Assembly (NCBI RefSeq): GCF_019635465.1 | Contig: NZ_JAHBZK010000005.1 | Coordinates: 124,001-188,000, forward strand | From: Hydrogenophaga sp. | GTDB taxonomy: Bacteria; Pseudomonadota; Gammaproteobacteria; Burkholderiales; Burkholderiaceae_C | Direction of reading: 5' to 3' | DNA length: 64,000 nt | In this document: positions 28,455 to 37,573 of the stretch, one piece after another | Numbering within the stretch: the first letter of the stretch is position 1 | How the letters are laid out: each line of letters opens with the position of its first letter | Notes under the pieces: model-generated | Databases searched by the model: none | Seen by the model: only the letters and a program-made list of their open reading frames with translations | Told to the model about the DNA's origin: nothing | Position numbers and translations under genes: made by a program

Positions 28455-30895
28455 TCTCGACATCCAGCAGCAACAAGGGCACACCGGTCGGCTCCCGCCG
28501 GACAAGCCAATCTCTTCGAAGCACGCAGCGACCGATCGAATGCATGGGGGGCGAATCGATCGCAAATGATCAAGCCGACAGTTCGGTAGACACGTTCGCC
28601 CACTTGCACGGTTTGCTCCAGGCCATGCCACCCGGCGCACACGACAACCTGACCCATCTGATCCAGGGCGCCGCAAAGCCACAAGCCAATCTGCTCGAAG
28701 CGTCAGGCGAGTCGGTGTCCGAATCTGCTGTACACACCGCACGAGCGTTTCTCCAGACCCAGGCCGATCTCCAGACACACATCGCCACCCTGCGTGCAGA
28801 CATGACGTCAGAGGCGCTGGACGACTTCGAGTCGGCTCTGCGCGAACACCTGCAACGGCACGAGAGCGCCGCAGAGGCGCTGCTCACCAGCTATCGAGAG
28901 GCGACGGGCAAGCAGGGGGCCGAGTTCTATGCGGCTCACCAGCCGGCGCAGTTCGCCAGCCACACCCTTAAAAAGGCGGGCGAGTCGGCCCCCGAACGGG
29001 TGAGCGTCTTCGAGCGCTGCGCGAGTAACGCCACCAAGCAAGCGAAGGCCGACTTCGACAAGGACTGGCACGCCTACCAGCTTGAACACCTGGAGGACCA
29101 CGCGTCACGCGTCCTGTGGAACCTCATGGCGGGGTACGTGGGGCAACTGAGCGGCACCGGGTTGGGTGGGCACCTCGGCCGGGCCCTGGCACTGGGCGCT
29201 GCCACTGCCGGTGTGGCCGGTGTCCCGGCGGCAGCGCTGGGCGCGCTGGTGGGTCTGGTGGTCACACCGGTGGCGCACACCTTGCTGTCCGACCCCTTGC
29301 AGGCCATGTTGCGCGACGTGACCGTGACCAGCCCCGGCGCAGAGCTTCAGCTGGAAATGTTCAAGCTCAAGGCCAGGCTGATCACCGACGCCTACCGGGA
29401 GCAGAACGGGCGTGCCGTCAGGCCCGACTTCAAGTGGCTCGACGAGCAGACCGGCGTGGTGCATCTGGTCACCGCGAAAGAGTACCTCCAGCGCATGGAG
29501 GGTCGCCTGCCCGGCGCCTTTGGCGCGTGGACCGACAAGTTCGTGGAGGAGGACCTGCCCTACGTCTTTGGCGACGGCATAGTGGGCACGCTGCGGCCCA
29601 TGTTGCGCGGCACGGACCCCGAGTGGTGGACACAGACCACTGCCGGCAAGCTGACCGAGTGGTTGGGCCTGCAAATTTTCGTGCTGGGCCCCTTGTGCGG
29701 GGCGATCAACCACACGGTCAGCCAATGCTTTCGCGAGTGGAAGGTCGGCAAGATCCCGGCGCTGGAGAAGCGCCTGGCGCTGGCGCAATCCGACACCGAT
29801 CGCAGGCGCTACCAGGCTGAACTCGCGTTCGCGCGCGAGGAACTCAAGCGCCTGCGCCACACCATCGAGACGAGCCGTCCCGACGAAGTGGATCTGCGGC
29901 GCGATCTGGGCAAACGCGTGGCCAGCCTGGTGGGCGACGGCGCCAGAGAGGATGTGAACAAGCCGATGGCGCTATGGCAGCGCGAATGCGTGTGGCTCAC
30001 GGGCTATGTCGACGATCTGCAATCGGCCATCCACGACCTGCGCAGTTGGACAGGCCCGCTTTCTTCGGACGTGTCAAAGACGCAGGAAGCCAGGGACCGG
30101 GAACTCGAAGTATTGGGCCACGAGCTGCGTGCCATGCAGAAACAACTGGCCGAAGCGCAGGCCAAGTCGAGTATTTCGGGCAACTACGACTACCGTTTGA
30201 ACACCCTGCTGCAGCGGCAGCACCGGCTCAATCCCTCGGAGCCGGAAACGCCGGGCAAACGGTGGGAAACCCTGTCCACCGTGCTCGGCAAAGCCACCGG
30301 CATGCTGCCCTTTGTGGCGGCGCAGGTCTTTGCCGCCAGGCTGCAAAGCGCGGGAGGCGCCAGCCTGTCGACGACCCTGGTGTCAGCGGCCCTGCCACCG
30401 CTGTATTTCATCGGCAGCGGTGGTTTGCTGGGCTGGATGTCGCGCAGCGAATGGGCCGGCGTGTGGCGCCAGGCGATTGCCCATGCGCGTGGGCGGTCGA
30501 TGACACCAACACAGGTGACAGGGGCGGACACGCGCCCCGACAGTGAAGATTTGGGGGACAGCCTGGATGACACGGTGCCGGCGCAAATGCCGAATCGACT
30601 CATCGACGCCCATCTCGATCGCGACGCCGCGTCGCTTGAATCCGGCCTGGACGAGTCTGGCGCCATGTCCGACGAGGCTCAGAACGCTGATTTCCAGGAC
30701 GACGAAGTGCGAATCGACTTGCCGTCTGCACATCACTCGCCCCGCAACGAACCCAGCGACGACGAACTGCTCGAATCCATGTCCAGCCCCGGGGTCACAC
30801 CGAGACGATCAGGCATTCAAGCGTCGGATGACGACGTGGTCATCGACCTGACCGATGTCTTGGGGGTCCGGGAGCCCGACGAGCCGACCGTCTGA
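28451..30895 (+). CDS. Candidate type III effector with two SUMO-interaction-like motifs
   Basis: 814 residues, no recognised family. The first ~28 residues are Ser/Thr/Arg-rich with no acidic residue, as in type III signals. The gene starts inside the stop of a CesT-type chaperone, the classical effector arrangement. Hydrophobic, Ala/Gly/Leu-rich stretches at ~240-280 and ~615-664 could insert in a membrane. Predicted coiled coils lie at ~433-475 and ~541-573. The C-terminal ~120 residues are acidic and disordered and contain EVRIDLP (752-758) and DVVIDLTD (795-802), the latter identical in pattern to eukaryotic SUMO-interacting motifs. Function unknown; a host-targeted, membrane-associated role is inference. 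Confidence 0.75.
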   Translation: MISTSSSNKGTPVGSRRTSQSLRSTQRPIECMGGESIANDQADSSVDTFAHLHGLLQAMPPGAHDNLTHLIQGAAKPQANLLEASGESVSESAVHTARAFLQTQADLQTHIATLRADMTSEALDDFESALREHLQRHESAAEALLTSYREATGKQGAEFYAAHQPAQFASHTLKKAGESAPERVSVFERCASNATKQAKADFDKDWHAYQLEHLEDHASRVLWNLMAGYVGQLSGTGLGGHLGRALALGAATAGVAGVPAAALGALVGLVVTPVAHTLLSDPLQAMLRDVTVTSPGAELQLEMFKLKARLITDAYREQNGRAVRPDFKWLDEQTGVVHLVTAKEYLQRMEGRLPGAFGAWTDKFVEEDLPYVFGDGIVGTLRPMLRGTDPEWWTQTTAGKLTEWLGLQIFVLGPLCGAINHTVSQCFREWKVGKIPALEKRLALAQSDTDRRRYQAELAFAREELKRLRHTIETSRPDEVDLRRDLGKRVASLVGDGAREDVNKPMALWQRECVWLTGYVDDLQSAIHDLRSWTGPLSSDVSKTQEARDRELEVLGHELRAMQKQLAEAQAKSSISGNYDYRLNTLLQRQHRLNPSEPETPGKRWETLSTVLGKATGMLPFVAAQVFAARLQSAGGASLSTTLVSAALPPLYFIGSGGLLGWMSRSEWAGVWRQAIAHARGRSMTPTQVTGADTRPDSEDLGDSLDDTVPAQMPNRLIDAHLDRDAASLESGLDESGAMSDEAQNADFQDDEVRIDLPSAHHSPRNEPSDDELLESMSSPGVTPRRSGIQASDDDVVIDLTDVLGVREPDEPTV

Positions 30896-30911
30896 CCCGG
30901 ACCGGATCGAC

Positions 30912-31820
30912 TCAGCTCAGCACCACGCTGGAGAGCCGGCGCCGATAGGTCGCCACCGTGGGGTCCTCGGGCGGCACCTGGCCTTCGGCCACCTTGGGTT
31001 TGGGCGGCTCGATGATGTCGAGCACGGCCACGTAGGTCTTGCGCGCGAGTTCGTCGCTCCAGGCCTTGTCGCGCATCAGGATCTCCAGCAGCTCGTCCAT
31101 GGCGGCGGTCCACTGGCCGTGCGCGAAGAGCAGCTGCGCCAGCGCGAAGCGGGCGTCGAAGTCGCGCTTGTTGGCCGCGATGCGGGCTTGCAACTCGGCG
31201 GCACGGGCCTGTGGATCGGCCACGTCGATCTGCGCGTCGCGTGCCTGCATCCAGCGGTTCAGTGAGTCAAAACGACGCACCAGCTCGGTCTTGGCGATCA
31301 CCGGCGCGAAGGCCACCTTGGCATCGTCGTCGAGGCCCATCTCCAGCAGCAGCTTCACCAGATCGAAGCGCGCGTCCTCGTTGTCGGGGTCGGCCTTGAC
31401 GGCTTGCTGCAAGCGTTCGAGTGCGGCGTCCAGGTCACCATCGGCCAGGGCTTCCTGCGCGGCTTCTTCCTCTTCGAGCGCTTCGACCTCGCCTTCGCTG
31501 GGCACGTGCTTGTCGAGAAAGGCCTTGATCTGGCCTTCGGGCAAGGCGCCCATGAAACCGTCCACCGGTTGACCGTTCTTGAGCAGCACGCAGGTCGGAA
31601 TGCTGCGGATGCCGAAGGCCGACGCGAGCTGCTGCTCCTGATCGGAGTCGATCTTCACCAGCTTGAAGCGACCGCCGTAGGCGACCTCCAGCTTCTCCAG
31701 AATCGGCCCGATGACCTTGCACGGGCCGCACCACGGGGCCCAGAAATCCACCAGCACGGGGGTGTGCATCGAGGCGGCGATGACCTCGGCTTCAAAGTTG
31801 GCGATGGTGACGTCGATCAT
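30912..31820 (-). CDS. Thioredoxin-like co-chaperone (CnoX/YbbN family)
   Basis: 302 residues. Residues ~1-110 are a thioredoxin domain with an intact active site WAPWCGPCK, unlike E. coli YbbN, which lacks the first Cys. The acidic linker EGEVEALEEEEAAQ leads to TPR-like repeats (residues ~140-300), as in CnoX, which protects unfolded proteins and hands them to chaperonins. The start gives MIDVTIANFEAE. It is divergent from purE; the shared 79-base region contains a palindrome at 31851-31868. A stress-protein role is inferred from family. Confidence 0.88.
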   Translation of the reverse strand: MIDVTIANFEAEVIAASMHTPVLVDFWAPWCGPCKVIGPILEKLEVAYGGRFKLVKIDSDQEQQLASAFGIRSIPTCVLLKNGQPVDGFMGALPEGQIKAFLDKHVPSEGEVEALEEEEAAQEALADGDLDAALERLQQAVKADPDNEDARFDLVKLLLEMGLDDDAKVAFAPVIAKTELVRRFDSLNRWMQARDAQIDVADPQARAAELQARIAANKRDFDARFALAQLLFAHGQWTAAMDELLEILMRDKAWSDELARKTYVAVLDIIEPPKPKVAEGQVPPEDPTVATYRRRLSSVVLS

Positions 31821-31850
31821 GGTCTGCGCAGGTGGGCTGGGGTCGGAACC

Positions 31851-31868
31851 GTAAAATCGCGACTTTAC
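31851..31868. promoter_or_regulatory. Palindrome between divergent cnoX-like and purE genes
   Basis: GTAAAATCGCGACTTTAC is symmetrical over 16 of 18 bases. It lies in the 79-base gap and includes TAAAAT, a possible -10 box for purE. It may be an operator for one or both genes; no factor can be named. Confidence 0.35.
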
Positions 31869-31899
31869 CGGAGGCCCCGCGGGCCGAAAGCCGTTCCCC

Positions 31900-32397
31900 A
31901 TGAACCCCATCCAGGTGGGCGTGGTCATGGGTTCCAGCAGCGACTGGGACACCATGCAGCACGCCGTGCAGATTCTTCAGCAGTTCGGTGTGGCGCACGA
32001 GGCCCGTGTGGTCTCGGCGCACCGCATGCCCGACGACATGTTTGCCTATGCCGAGGCCGCCGCCGAACGCGGGCTCAAGGCGATCATTGCGGGCGCCGGT
32101 GGCGCCGCCCACCTGCCCGGCATGCTGGCGGCCAAGACGGTGGTGCCGGTGCTGGGCGTACCGGTGGCCAGCAAACACCTCAGCGGCGTCGACTCGCTGC
32201 ACAGCATCGTGCAAATGCCCAAGGGCGTGCCGGTGGCCACCTTTGCCATCGGCAACGCGGGCGCGGCCAATGCGGCACTGTTCGCCGTGGCCCTGCTGGG
32301 CAACTACGACCCGGCGCTGCGCGAGAAGCTGGCGGCCTTTCGAGCCGAACAGACGGCCGCCGCGCGCGCCATGAGTCTGCCGCCGCCCGCACCATGA
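31900..32397 (+). CDS. purE: N5-carboxyaminoimidazole ribonucleotide mutase
   Basis: 165 residues. It converts N5-CAIR to CAIR. The class I signature is clear: [17 protein letters not shown], the [11 protein letters not shown] loop, [18 protein letters not shown] with the catalytic His, and [17 protein letters not shown]. The stop overlaps the purK start (ATGA), so PurE and PurK are coupled. A GTG, six codons into the reading frame, is not needed as start; the ATG at 31900 fits. Confidence 0.97.
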   Translation: MNPIQVGVVMGSSSDWDTMQHAVQILQQFGVAHEARVVSAHRMPDDMFAYAEAAAERGLKAIIAGAGGAAHLPGMLAAKTVVPVLGVPVASKHLSGVDSLHSIVQMPKGVPVATFAIGNAGAANAALFAVALLGNYDPALREKLAAFRAEQTAAARAMSLPPPAP

Positions 32398-33635
32398 CCA
32401 ACTCTCGCGTGTTGCTGCCCGGCGCCGATGTGGGCGATGGCCGCCCCGTGACCCTGGGCGTGATGGGCGGTGGCCAGCTGGGCCGCATGTTCGTGCAGGC
32501 GGCGCAGGCCATGGGCTTTGCCACCGCCGTGCTCGACCCGGACGCCGACAGCCCGGCCGGCCTGATCAGCCACCACCACATCCGCAGCGCCTACGACGAC
32601 CCCGCCGGCCTGGCCGAGCTGGCGCGCCTGAGCGACGCCATCACCACCGAGTTCGAGAACGTGCCGGCGCAGGCCCTGGCCACACTGGCCGCCCAGCGAC
32701 CCGTGGCGCCTGCCGCCGACTGCGTGGCCATTGCCCAGGACCGCCTGACGGAAAAAGCCCATTTCGTTCGCAGCGCCAGCACCGGCGGCGTGATGCCCGC
32801 GCCGCATGCCGGCATCGAGAATGCGGCGCAGCTGGCCGCCGTGCCCGACGAGCTGCTGCCCGGCATCCTCAAGACGGCCCGCATGGGCTACGACGGCAAG
32901 GGCCAGGTGCGCGTGAAGACCCGCACCGAACTCGCCGATGCCTGGGGCCAGTTGGGCCAGGTGCCCTGTGTGCTCGAAAAGCTGATGCCGCTGCGGGCGG
33001 AGTGCTCGGTGCTGGTGGCGCGTGGCGCCGATGGCCAGTGCGTGAGCTACCCGGTGCAGAAGAACACCCACCACGACGGCATCCTTGCCATCACCGAGGT
33101 GCATGACAACGCCATTGACCCCACGCTGGCGCGCCGCGCGCAAGCGGCCACGCAGGCCATTGCGGCGCAAATGGGCTACGTGGGCGTGCTGTGTGTCGAG
33201 TACTTCATCGTGGACGACGGCCAGGGTGGCCTGGACCTGGTGGTCAACGAAATGGCGCCGCGCCCGCACAACAGCGGGCACTACACCCAGAACGCCTGCG
33301 ACATCTCGCAATTCGAGGCCCAGGTGCGCGCCCTGTCCGGCCTGCCCTTGCGCAAGCCGGTGCAACACAGCCCGGCCTTGATGATCAACCTGCTGGGCGA
33401 CCTCTGGTTCGATGCCAACGGCGTTCGCGCCCAATCCAGCGAGCAGCCCGTGACGCCCCCCTGGGCCGAGGTGCTGGCCTTGCCCGGCGCCCACCTGCAC
33501 CTGTACGGCAAGCGCAGCGCGCGGCACGGACGCAAGATGGGCCACCTCAACATCACCGGCGCCAACATCGCCGCCGTGCGCGACAGTGCGGCCCGCGCAT
33601 TGGCCCTGCTGGGCCTGCCAGCGCTCGACGCCTGA
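32394..33635 (+). CDS. purK: N5-carboxyaminoimidazole ribonucleotide synthetase
   Basis: 413 residues. ATP-grasp ligase making N5-CAIR from AIR and bicarbonate. The glycine-rich N-terminus [23 protein letters not shown] is followed by the ATP-grasp region ([36 protein letters not shown]) and [27 protein letters not shown]. The first ~18 residues are an extension before the usual start. It is coupled to purE by ATGA and is followed by tsaC after 26 bases. Confidence 0.97.
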   Translation: MTNSRVLLPGADVGDGRPVTLGVMGGGQLGRMFVQAAQAMGFATAVLDPDADSPAGLISHHHIRSAYDDPAGLAELARLSDAITTEFENVPAQALATLAAQRPVAPAADCVAIAQDRLTEKAHFVRSASTGGVMPAPHAGIENAAQLAAVPDELLPGILKTARMGYDGKGQVRVKTRTELADAWGQLGQVPCVLEKLMPLRAECSVLVARGADGQCVSYPVQKNTHHDGILAITEVHDNAIDPTLARRAQAATQAIAAQMGYVGVLCVEYFIVDDGQGGLDLVVNEMAPRPHNSGHYTQNACDISQFEAQVRALSGLPLRKPVQHSPALMINLLGDLWFDANGVRAQSSEQPVTPPWAEVLALPGAHLHLYGKRSARHGRKMGHLNITGANIAAVRDSAARALALLGLPALDA

Positions 33636-33661
33636 GGCCGGCCCCGCCGAGTGCCATTGAC

Positions 33662-34663
33662 ATGCCCCTGCTGCTGGATGCTGCCGACCCCGCCGCCGTT
33701 GCCCAGGCGGCGCAACGCCTGGCCGCTGGCGCCCTGGTGGGGCTGCCCACCGAAACCGTCTACGGCCTGGCGGCCAACGCCGACGACGCGACCGCGGTGC
33801 GGCGCATCTTCGACGCCAAGGGCCGCCCCGCCGACCACCCGTTGATCGTGCACGTGGCCCCCGACGACCCGCGCGCGGCCATCGATGCCTACGCGCGCGA
33901 AGTGCCCGGGTTCGCGCAGCGGCTCATCACCGCCTTCTGGCCGGGACCTCTCACACTCATCCTGCCGCGCCGCGAGGGTGTTGCCGCGGTGGCCGCGGGT
34001 GGGCAGGACTCCATCGGTCTGCGCTGCCCGGCCCACCCCGTGGCCCAGGCCGTGCTGCGGGCCGCCGCCAAACAAGGCGTGCGAGGGCTGGCCGCGCCCA
34101 GCGCCAACCGCTTCGGCCGCGTGAGCCCCACCACCGCGCAGCACGTGGTCGAGGAGTTCACCGACCTCGGCGACGACGCCCTGCTGGTGCTCGATGGTGG
34201 TGCCTGCACCGTGGGCATCGAATCGACCATCGTCGACTGCACCCGCGGTGCACCCGTGCTGCTGCGCCCGGGCATGCTGACGCCGGCGCAGATCGAAGCC
34301 GCTGCCGGCCAGCCCCTGCGCGAGCGCGACGAGGCGGCGCCCCGCGCCTCCGGCACGCTCGAATCGCACTACGCGCCACGCGCCAAGGTGCGCCTCATGG
34401 ACGCCAAGCAACTGCGCGCCGCGTTTCAGGTGCTGGGCGACGACGCGAAACACATTGCGCTGTACGCGCGTTCGCCGATCGAGGCGGCGCGCGGCGCGCC
34501 GCGTCGGCGCATGCCCGAGAACGCCGCCGCCACCGCGCAGGAGCTGTTCGCCGTACTGCGCGAGCTCGACGCCACCGGCGTGCGCCTGATCTGGGTGGAA
34601 ACACCGCCCGACAGCGCCGAGTGGGACGGGGTGCGCGACCGCCTCAACCGTGCCGCGGCCTGA
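33662..34663 (+). CDS. tsaC: L-threonylcarbamoyladenylate synthase (Sua5/TsaC type)
   Basis: 333 residues, with both the YrdC-like domain (residues ~14-205, GALVGLPTETVYGLAANADDATAVRRIF, RPADHPLIVHV, GLAAPSANRFGRVSPTTAQHV) and a C-terminal Sua5 domain (residues ~240-330). It makes the TC-AMP intermediate for t6A37 in tRNA. The partner TsaB lies 1.5 kb downstream. Convergent with dacB; their stops are 24 bases apart. Confidence 0.95.
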   Translation: MPLLLDAADPAAVAQAAQRLAAGALVGLPTETVYGLAANADDATAVRRIFDAKGRPADHPLIVHVAPDDPRAAIDAYAREVPGFAQRLITAFWPGPLTLILPRREGVAAVAAGGQDSIGLRCPAHPVAQAVLRAAAKQGVRGLAAPSANRFGRVSPTTAQHVVEEFTDLGDDALLVLDGGACTVGIESTIVDCTRGAPVLLRPGMLTPAQIEAAAGQPLRERDEAAPRASGTLESHYAPRAKVRLMDAKQLRAAFQVLGDDAKHIALYARSPIEAARGAPRRRMPENAAATAQELFAVLRELDATGVRLIWVETPPDSAEWDGVRDRLNRAAA

Positions 34664-34687
34664 CGCCCGCACGCCGCGAGAGCAGTC

Positions 34688-36163
34688 TCAATCCTCCAGC
34701 CGCGCGGTCCACTCCAGCAAGGCCTCCAGCGCCGGCCGCGCGGCACTGGCGTTGGGGTGGTTGACGAAAGCCACCACCACATAGCGCGTGCCATTGGCCG
34801 CGTTGACATAGCCCGCCACGCCGGTCACATCGCGCAGCGAGCCGGTCTTGATCCAGGCGTTGCCATAGGCCGCGCTGCGCGGGTCGGCGTAGCGCCGGGC
34901 GGTGCCGTTGACACCGGCGATGCCCAGCGAATTCACGAAGGCATCGGCCCGCGCGTGGTGCGCCGCATGGCGCAGCAGCAGGGCCAGCGCCTCGGGCGTG
35001 ATGCGCTCGTCGCGCGACAGACCGGAGCCGTTGTCGAGCACCGGCGCCGGCACCCGCGGGCCAAAGGTGCGCTGCCACCAGGCCAGCACCACCCGGCGGG
35101 CGCGATCGAAGTTGGTGGGTGGCAGCGGCAAGGGTGCCGTGCCCGGCAGCGCGGTGGCCTGCGGCGTGAGCTCGCCCAGGGTCAGAAACACCTGCTGGGC
35201 CATCACGTTGTTGCTCCACTGGTTGACGTCGGTGATGACCTCGCCCAGCGGCAGCGAGGGCGCGTCAAACAGCAGGGTGGCACCGGGCGGCACCATGCCC
35301 GCCCGCACCCGCCCAGTGAGCAGGCCACCGGTGGTGCGCCAAAGGCCCTCAAGGGCGCGTGCGGCGTAGCTGGACGGGTCCTGGTAGGCCACGGGCCATT
35401 GCCCTTCACCGCAGCGCGTCGGGTATCGGCCTTCAAAGCTGATACGCGCCGGGTCGTCGAAGCGCGCGCGCAGGGTGCTGCGCCAGTCGCCGCAAGAGCC
35501 GGTGGTCAGCGGCACGGTGGCGTCGATCTGCAGCCCGGCCATTGGCGGCTCGCTCAGCACCTGGGCCACACCATTGGCGGGGTCGGGCACGAACTTCAGG
35601 ATCACCGACTTGAAGTTCACCAGCAGCGCGTCCGGCCCGGCGTTGTAGGGCCGCAGGGCCTCGCCGTCGAACGCCCCCGGGTCGACCACCGGCACGTCGA
35701 AAGCGCTGTTGTCGAGCACCAGATCGCCCAGGATGGCCTGGGCGCCCATGTCGTGCAGCGTGTAGAAGACGTCCTGGATGCGCTCCAGCACGAACTTGGG
35801 GTCGCCGCCGCCGCGGATGTAGAGGTTGCCGCGCAGGGCGCCGCCGTCGATCACGCCGTCGGTGTAGAAGCGGGTGCGCCAAGTGTAGTCGGGGCCGAGC
35901 AGATCGATGGCGGCGTAGGTGGTGACCAGCTTCATCACCGACGCCGGGTTGACCTGCATGCCCGACTGGTGTCGCAACCGCGCTTCGGCCCCATCCAGCG
36001 GCGCCACCACCGCAGCAAAGTCGCTCGCCGGCACCTGGGCCCGACGCAGCGCGGCGGTCACGGCTGCCGGCAAGGGGTCGCGCGACGGCCCCTGGGCACA
36101 GGCCGGCAGGCTCAGGGCAGTGAGCAAGGCCAGCAGGGAGGGCAAGAGGGTTCGACGGCGCAC
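34688..36163 (-). CDS. dacB: D-alanyl-D-alanine carboxypeptidase/endopeptidase, PBP4 family
   Basis: 491 residues with a lipoprotein-like or Sec signal (RTLLPSLLALLTALSLPACA). Penicillin-binding motifs are complete: SVMK (nucleophile Ser within NPASVMKLVT), SNN in NQWSNNVMAQQVF, and KTG in WIKTGSLRD. It cleaves peptidoglycan stem peptides in the periplasm. The likely start is GTG at 36163, as upstream ATG codons belong to the divergent tsaB region; the ribosome binding site is weak. 32 bases separate it from tsaB on the other strand. Confidence 0.93.
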   Translation of the reverse strand: MRRRTLLPSLLALLTALSLPACAQGPSRDPLPAAVTAALRRAQVPASDFAAVVAPLDGAEARLRHQSGMQVNPASVMKLVTTYAAIDLLGPDYTWRTRFYTDGVIDGGALRGNLYIRGGGDPKFVLERIQDVFYTLHDMGAQAILGDLVLDNSAFDVPVVDPGAFDGEALRPYNAGPDALLVNFKSVILKFVPDPANGVAQVLSEPPMAGLQIDATVPLTTGSCGDWRSTLRARFDDPARISFEGRYPTRCGEGQWPVAYQDPSSYAARALEGLWRTTGGLLTGRVRAGMVPPGATLLFDAPSLPLGEVITDVNQWSNNVMAQQVFLTLGELTPQATALPGTAPLPLPPTNFDRARRVVLAWWQRTFGPRVPAPVLDNGSGLSRDERITPEALALLLRHAAHHARADAFVNSLGIAGVNGTARRYADPRSAAYGNAWIKTGSLRDVTGVAGYVNAANGTRYVVVAFVNHPNASAARPALEALLEWTARLED

Positions 36164-36194
36164 GGGCCGATTATGGGCCGGGGATAATCCCCCG

Positions 36195-36980
36195 ATGACC
36201 CCCGAACCGCGCCTGCTTGCCATTGACTCCAGCACCGACACGCTGTCGCTGGCGCTGGCCGAAGGCACACGCGCCGTTCAACACCACACCGGCCCGGGCG
36301 GCGCCCAGGCCTCACACAGCCTGCTGCCCCAGGCGCAGGCCCTGCTGGACGCCGCCGGCTGGGGCCTGAGCGACCTGGACGCCATCGTGTTCGGTCGCGG
36401 GCCGGGGTCGTTTACCGGGCTGCGCACCGCCTGCGCGGTGGCACAGGGCCTGGCCTACGGCACACGCAGCGCGCGCCATCCCGAAGGTCTGCCCGTGCTG
36501 CCGGTCGACACGCTGCTGGCGCTGGCCGAGCAGGCCCGTGCCGACCACGCCGCCGAGGGCAGCGTCCTGCCGCGACACATCGTGGCCCTGCTGGACGCCC
36601 GCATGGACGAGCTCTACCTCGCCGTCTACGCCTGTGGCCCGCAAGGCGTGCTCAGCGAAACCGTTTCACCCCGACTCATTGCCCCGGCCGACCTCGCGCC
36701 CTGGCTGCTCTCCCAAGGCCTGGGGGAGCACACCTTGCTGGCGGGCAATGCCTTCGCCCCTTATGCCGACGCGCTCGCCGCCGCTCCCGGGCAGCGCCGC
36801 AACGCGCTGCCCACGGCACAAGCCCTGCTGCGCCTGGCGCCGGCCATGCTTGCCAACGGCATGGCGGTGGCCGCGCGCGAGGCCCTGCCGCTCTATGTGC
36901 GCGACAAGGTTGCGCGCACCACCGCCGAACGCGAAGGCCGCCCAGCGAAGCCGCAGCAGCAGCCGGAGCCCACACCTTGA
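36195..36980 (+). CDS. tsaB: tRNA threonylcarbamoyladenosine biosynthesis protein TsaB
   Basis: 261 residues. Glycoprotease-fold subunit that pairs with TsaD to transfer the threonylcarbamoyl group to A37. Landmarks are LLAIDSSTDTLSLALAEG, FGRGPGSFTGLRTACAVAQGLAYG and the ALLDARMDELYLAVYA strand. The start at 36195 is chosen by N-terminal homology. It overlaps rimI (TTG within its stop), so tsaB-rimI-udg form one coupled unit. Confidence 0.95.
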   Translation: MTPEPRLLAIDSSTDTLSLALAEGTRAVQHHTGPGGAQASHSLLPQAQALLDAAGWGLSDLDAIVFGRGPGSFTGLRTACAVAQGLAYGTRSARHPEGLPVLPVDTLLALAEQARADHAAEGSVLPRHIVALLDARMDELYLAVYACGPQGVLSETVSPRLIAPADLAPWLLSQGLGEHTLLAGNAFAPYADALAAAPGQRRNALPTAQALLRLAPAMLANGMAVAAREALPLYVRDKVARTTAEREGRPAKPQQQPEPTP

Positions 36981-37573
36981 CCACCGCCCTGCCCGACTGG
37001 GCCCACGGCCTGTGGCCCGCCCCGCCCGACTCGCGCTGGCGCTCGCTCGACACGGTGGAGCGGCGCGTGCGCTTTCAGCCCATGAGCGAAGACGACCTCG
37101 ACACCGTCCACGCGGTCGAGACCAGTGCCTATGGCCACCCCTGGACGCGCAAGCACTTTCGCGATTCGCTGCAATCGGGCCACCCCTCGGTGATGCTGCT
37201 GGGCCAGCCCCTGCCGGGCGAGCAACCCGCGCCCGCACGAGCCGATGGTCGCTGGCTCATGGGCTACTTCATTGCCATGGCCGGCGTCGAGGAAGTGCAC
37301 CTGCTCAACATCACCGTCGCGCCCGTGCACCAGCGCCAGGGCTGGGCGCGTTTCATGCTGGACGCGCTGGCGCTGTGGTCGCGTGGCCAGGGCGCCCAGG
37401 CCCTGTGGCTGGAGGTGCGCGAGAGCAATGCGCCGGCCCGCCGTCTGTACGAGAGCTATGGGTTCGAGGCCATGGGCCTGCGGCGCGGCTATTACCCGCT
37501 GACCACTCACCAGCGCGAAGACGCCGTCGTGATGTGTCTGCGTTTGCCGGCCTCGGCCCGGGTGCCAGCATGA
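36977..37573 (+). CDS. rimI: Ribosomal-protein-alanine N-acetyltransferase RimI
   Basis: 198 residues; a GNAT fold over the last ~160 (FQPMSEDDLDTVHAVETSAYGHPWTRKHFRDSL, then the acetyl-CoA motif VAPVHQRQGWARFMLDALALWSRGQG and the C-terminal RRLYESYGFEAMGLRRGYYP). It acetylates the N-terminus of ribosomal protein S18. An unusual TTG start (36977) overlaps the tsaB stop TGA. An N-terminal extension of ~30 residues is longer than the E. coli protein; a later ATG at 37081 (MSEDDL) would give a 163-residue form. Confidence 0.92.
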   Translation: MTTALPDWAHGLWPAPPDSRWRSLDTVERRVRFQPMSEDDLDTVHAVETSAYGHPWTRKHFRDSLQSGHPSVMLLGQPLPGEQPAPARADGRWLMGYFIAMAGVEEVHLLNITVAPVHQRQGWARFMLDALALWSRGQGAQALWLEVRESNAPARRLYESYGFEAMGLRRGYYPLTTHQREDAVVMCLRLPASARVPA

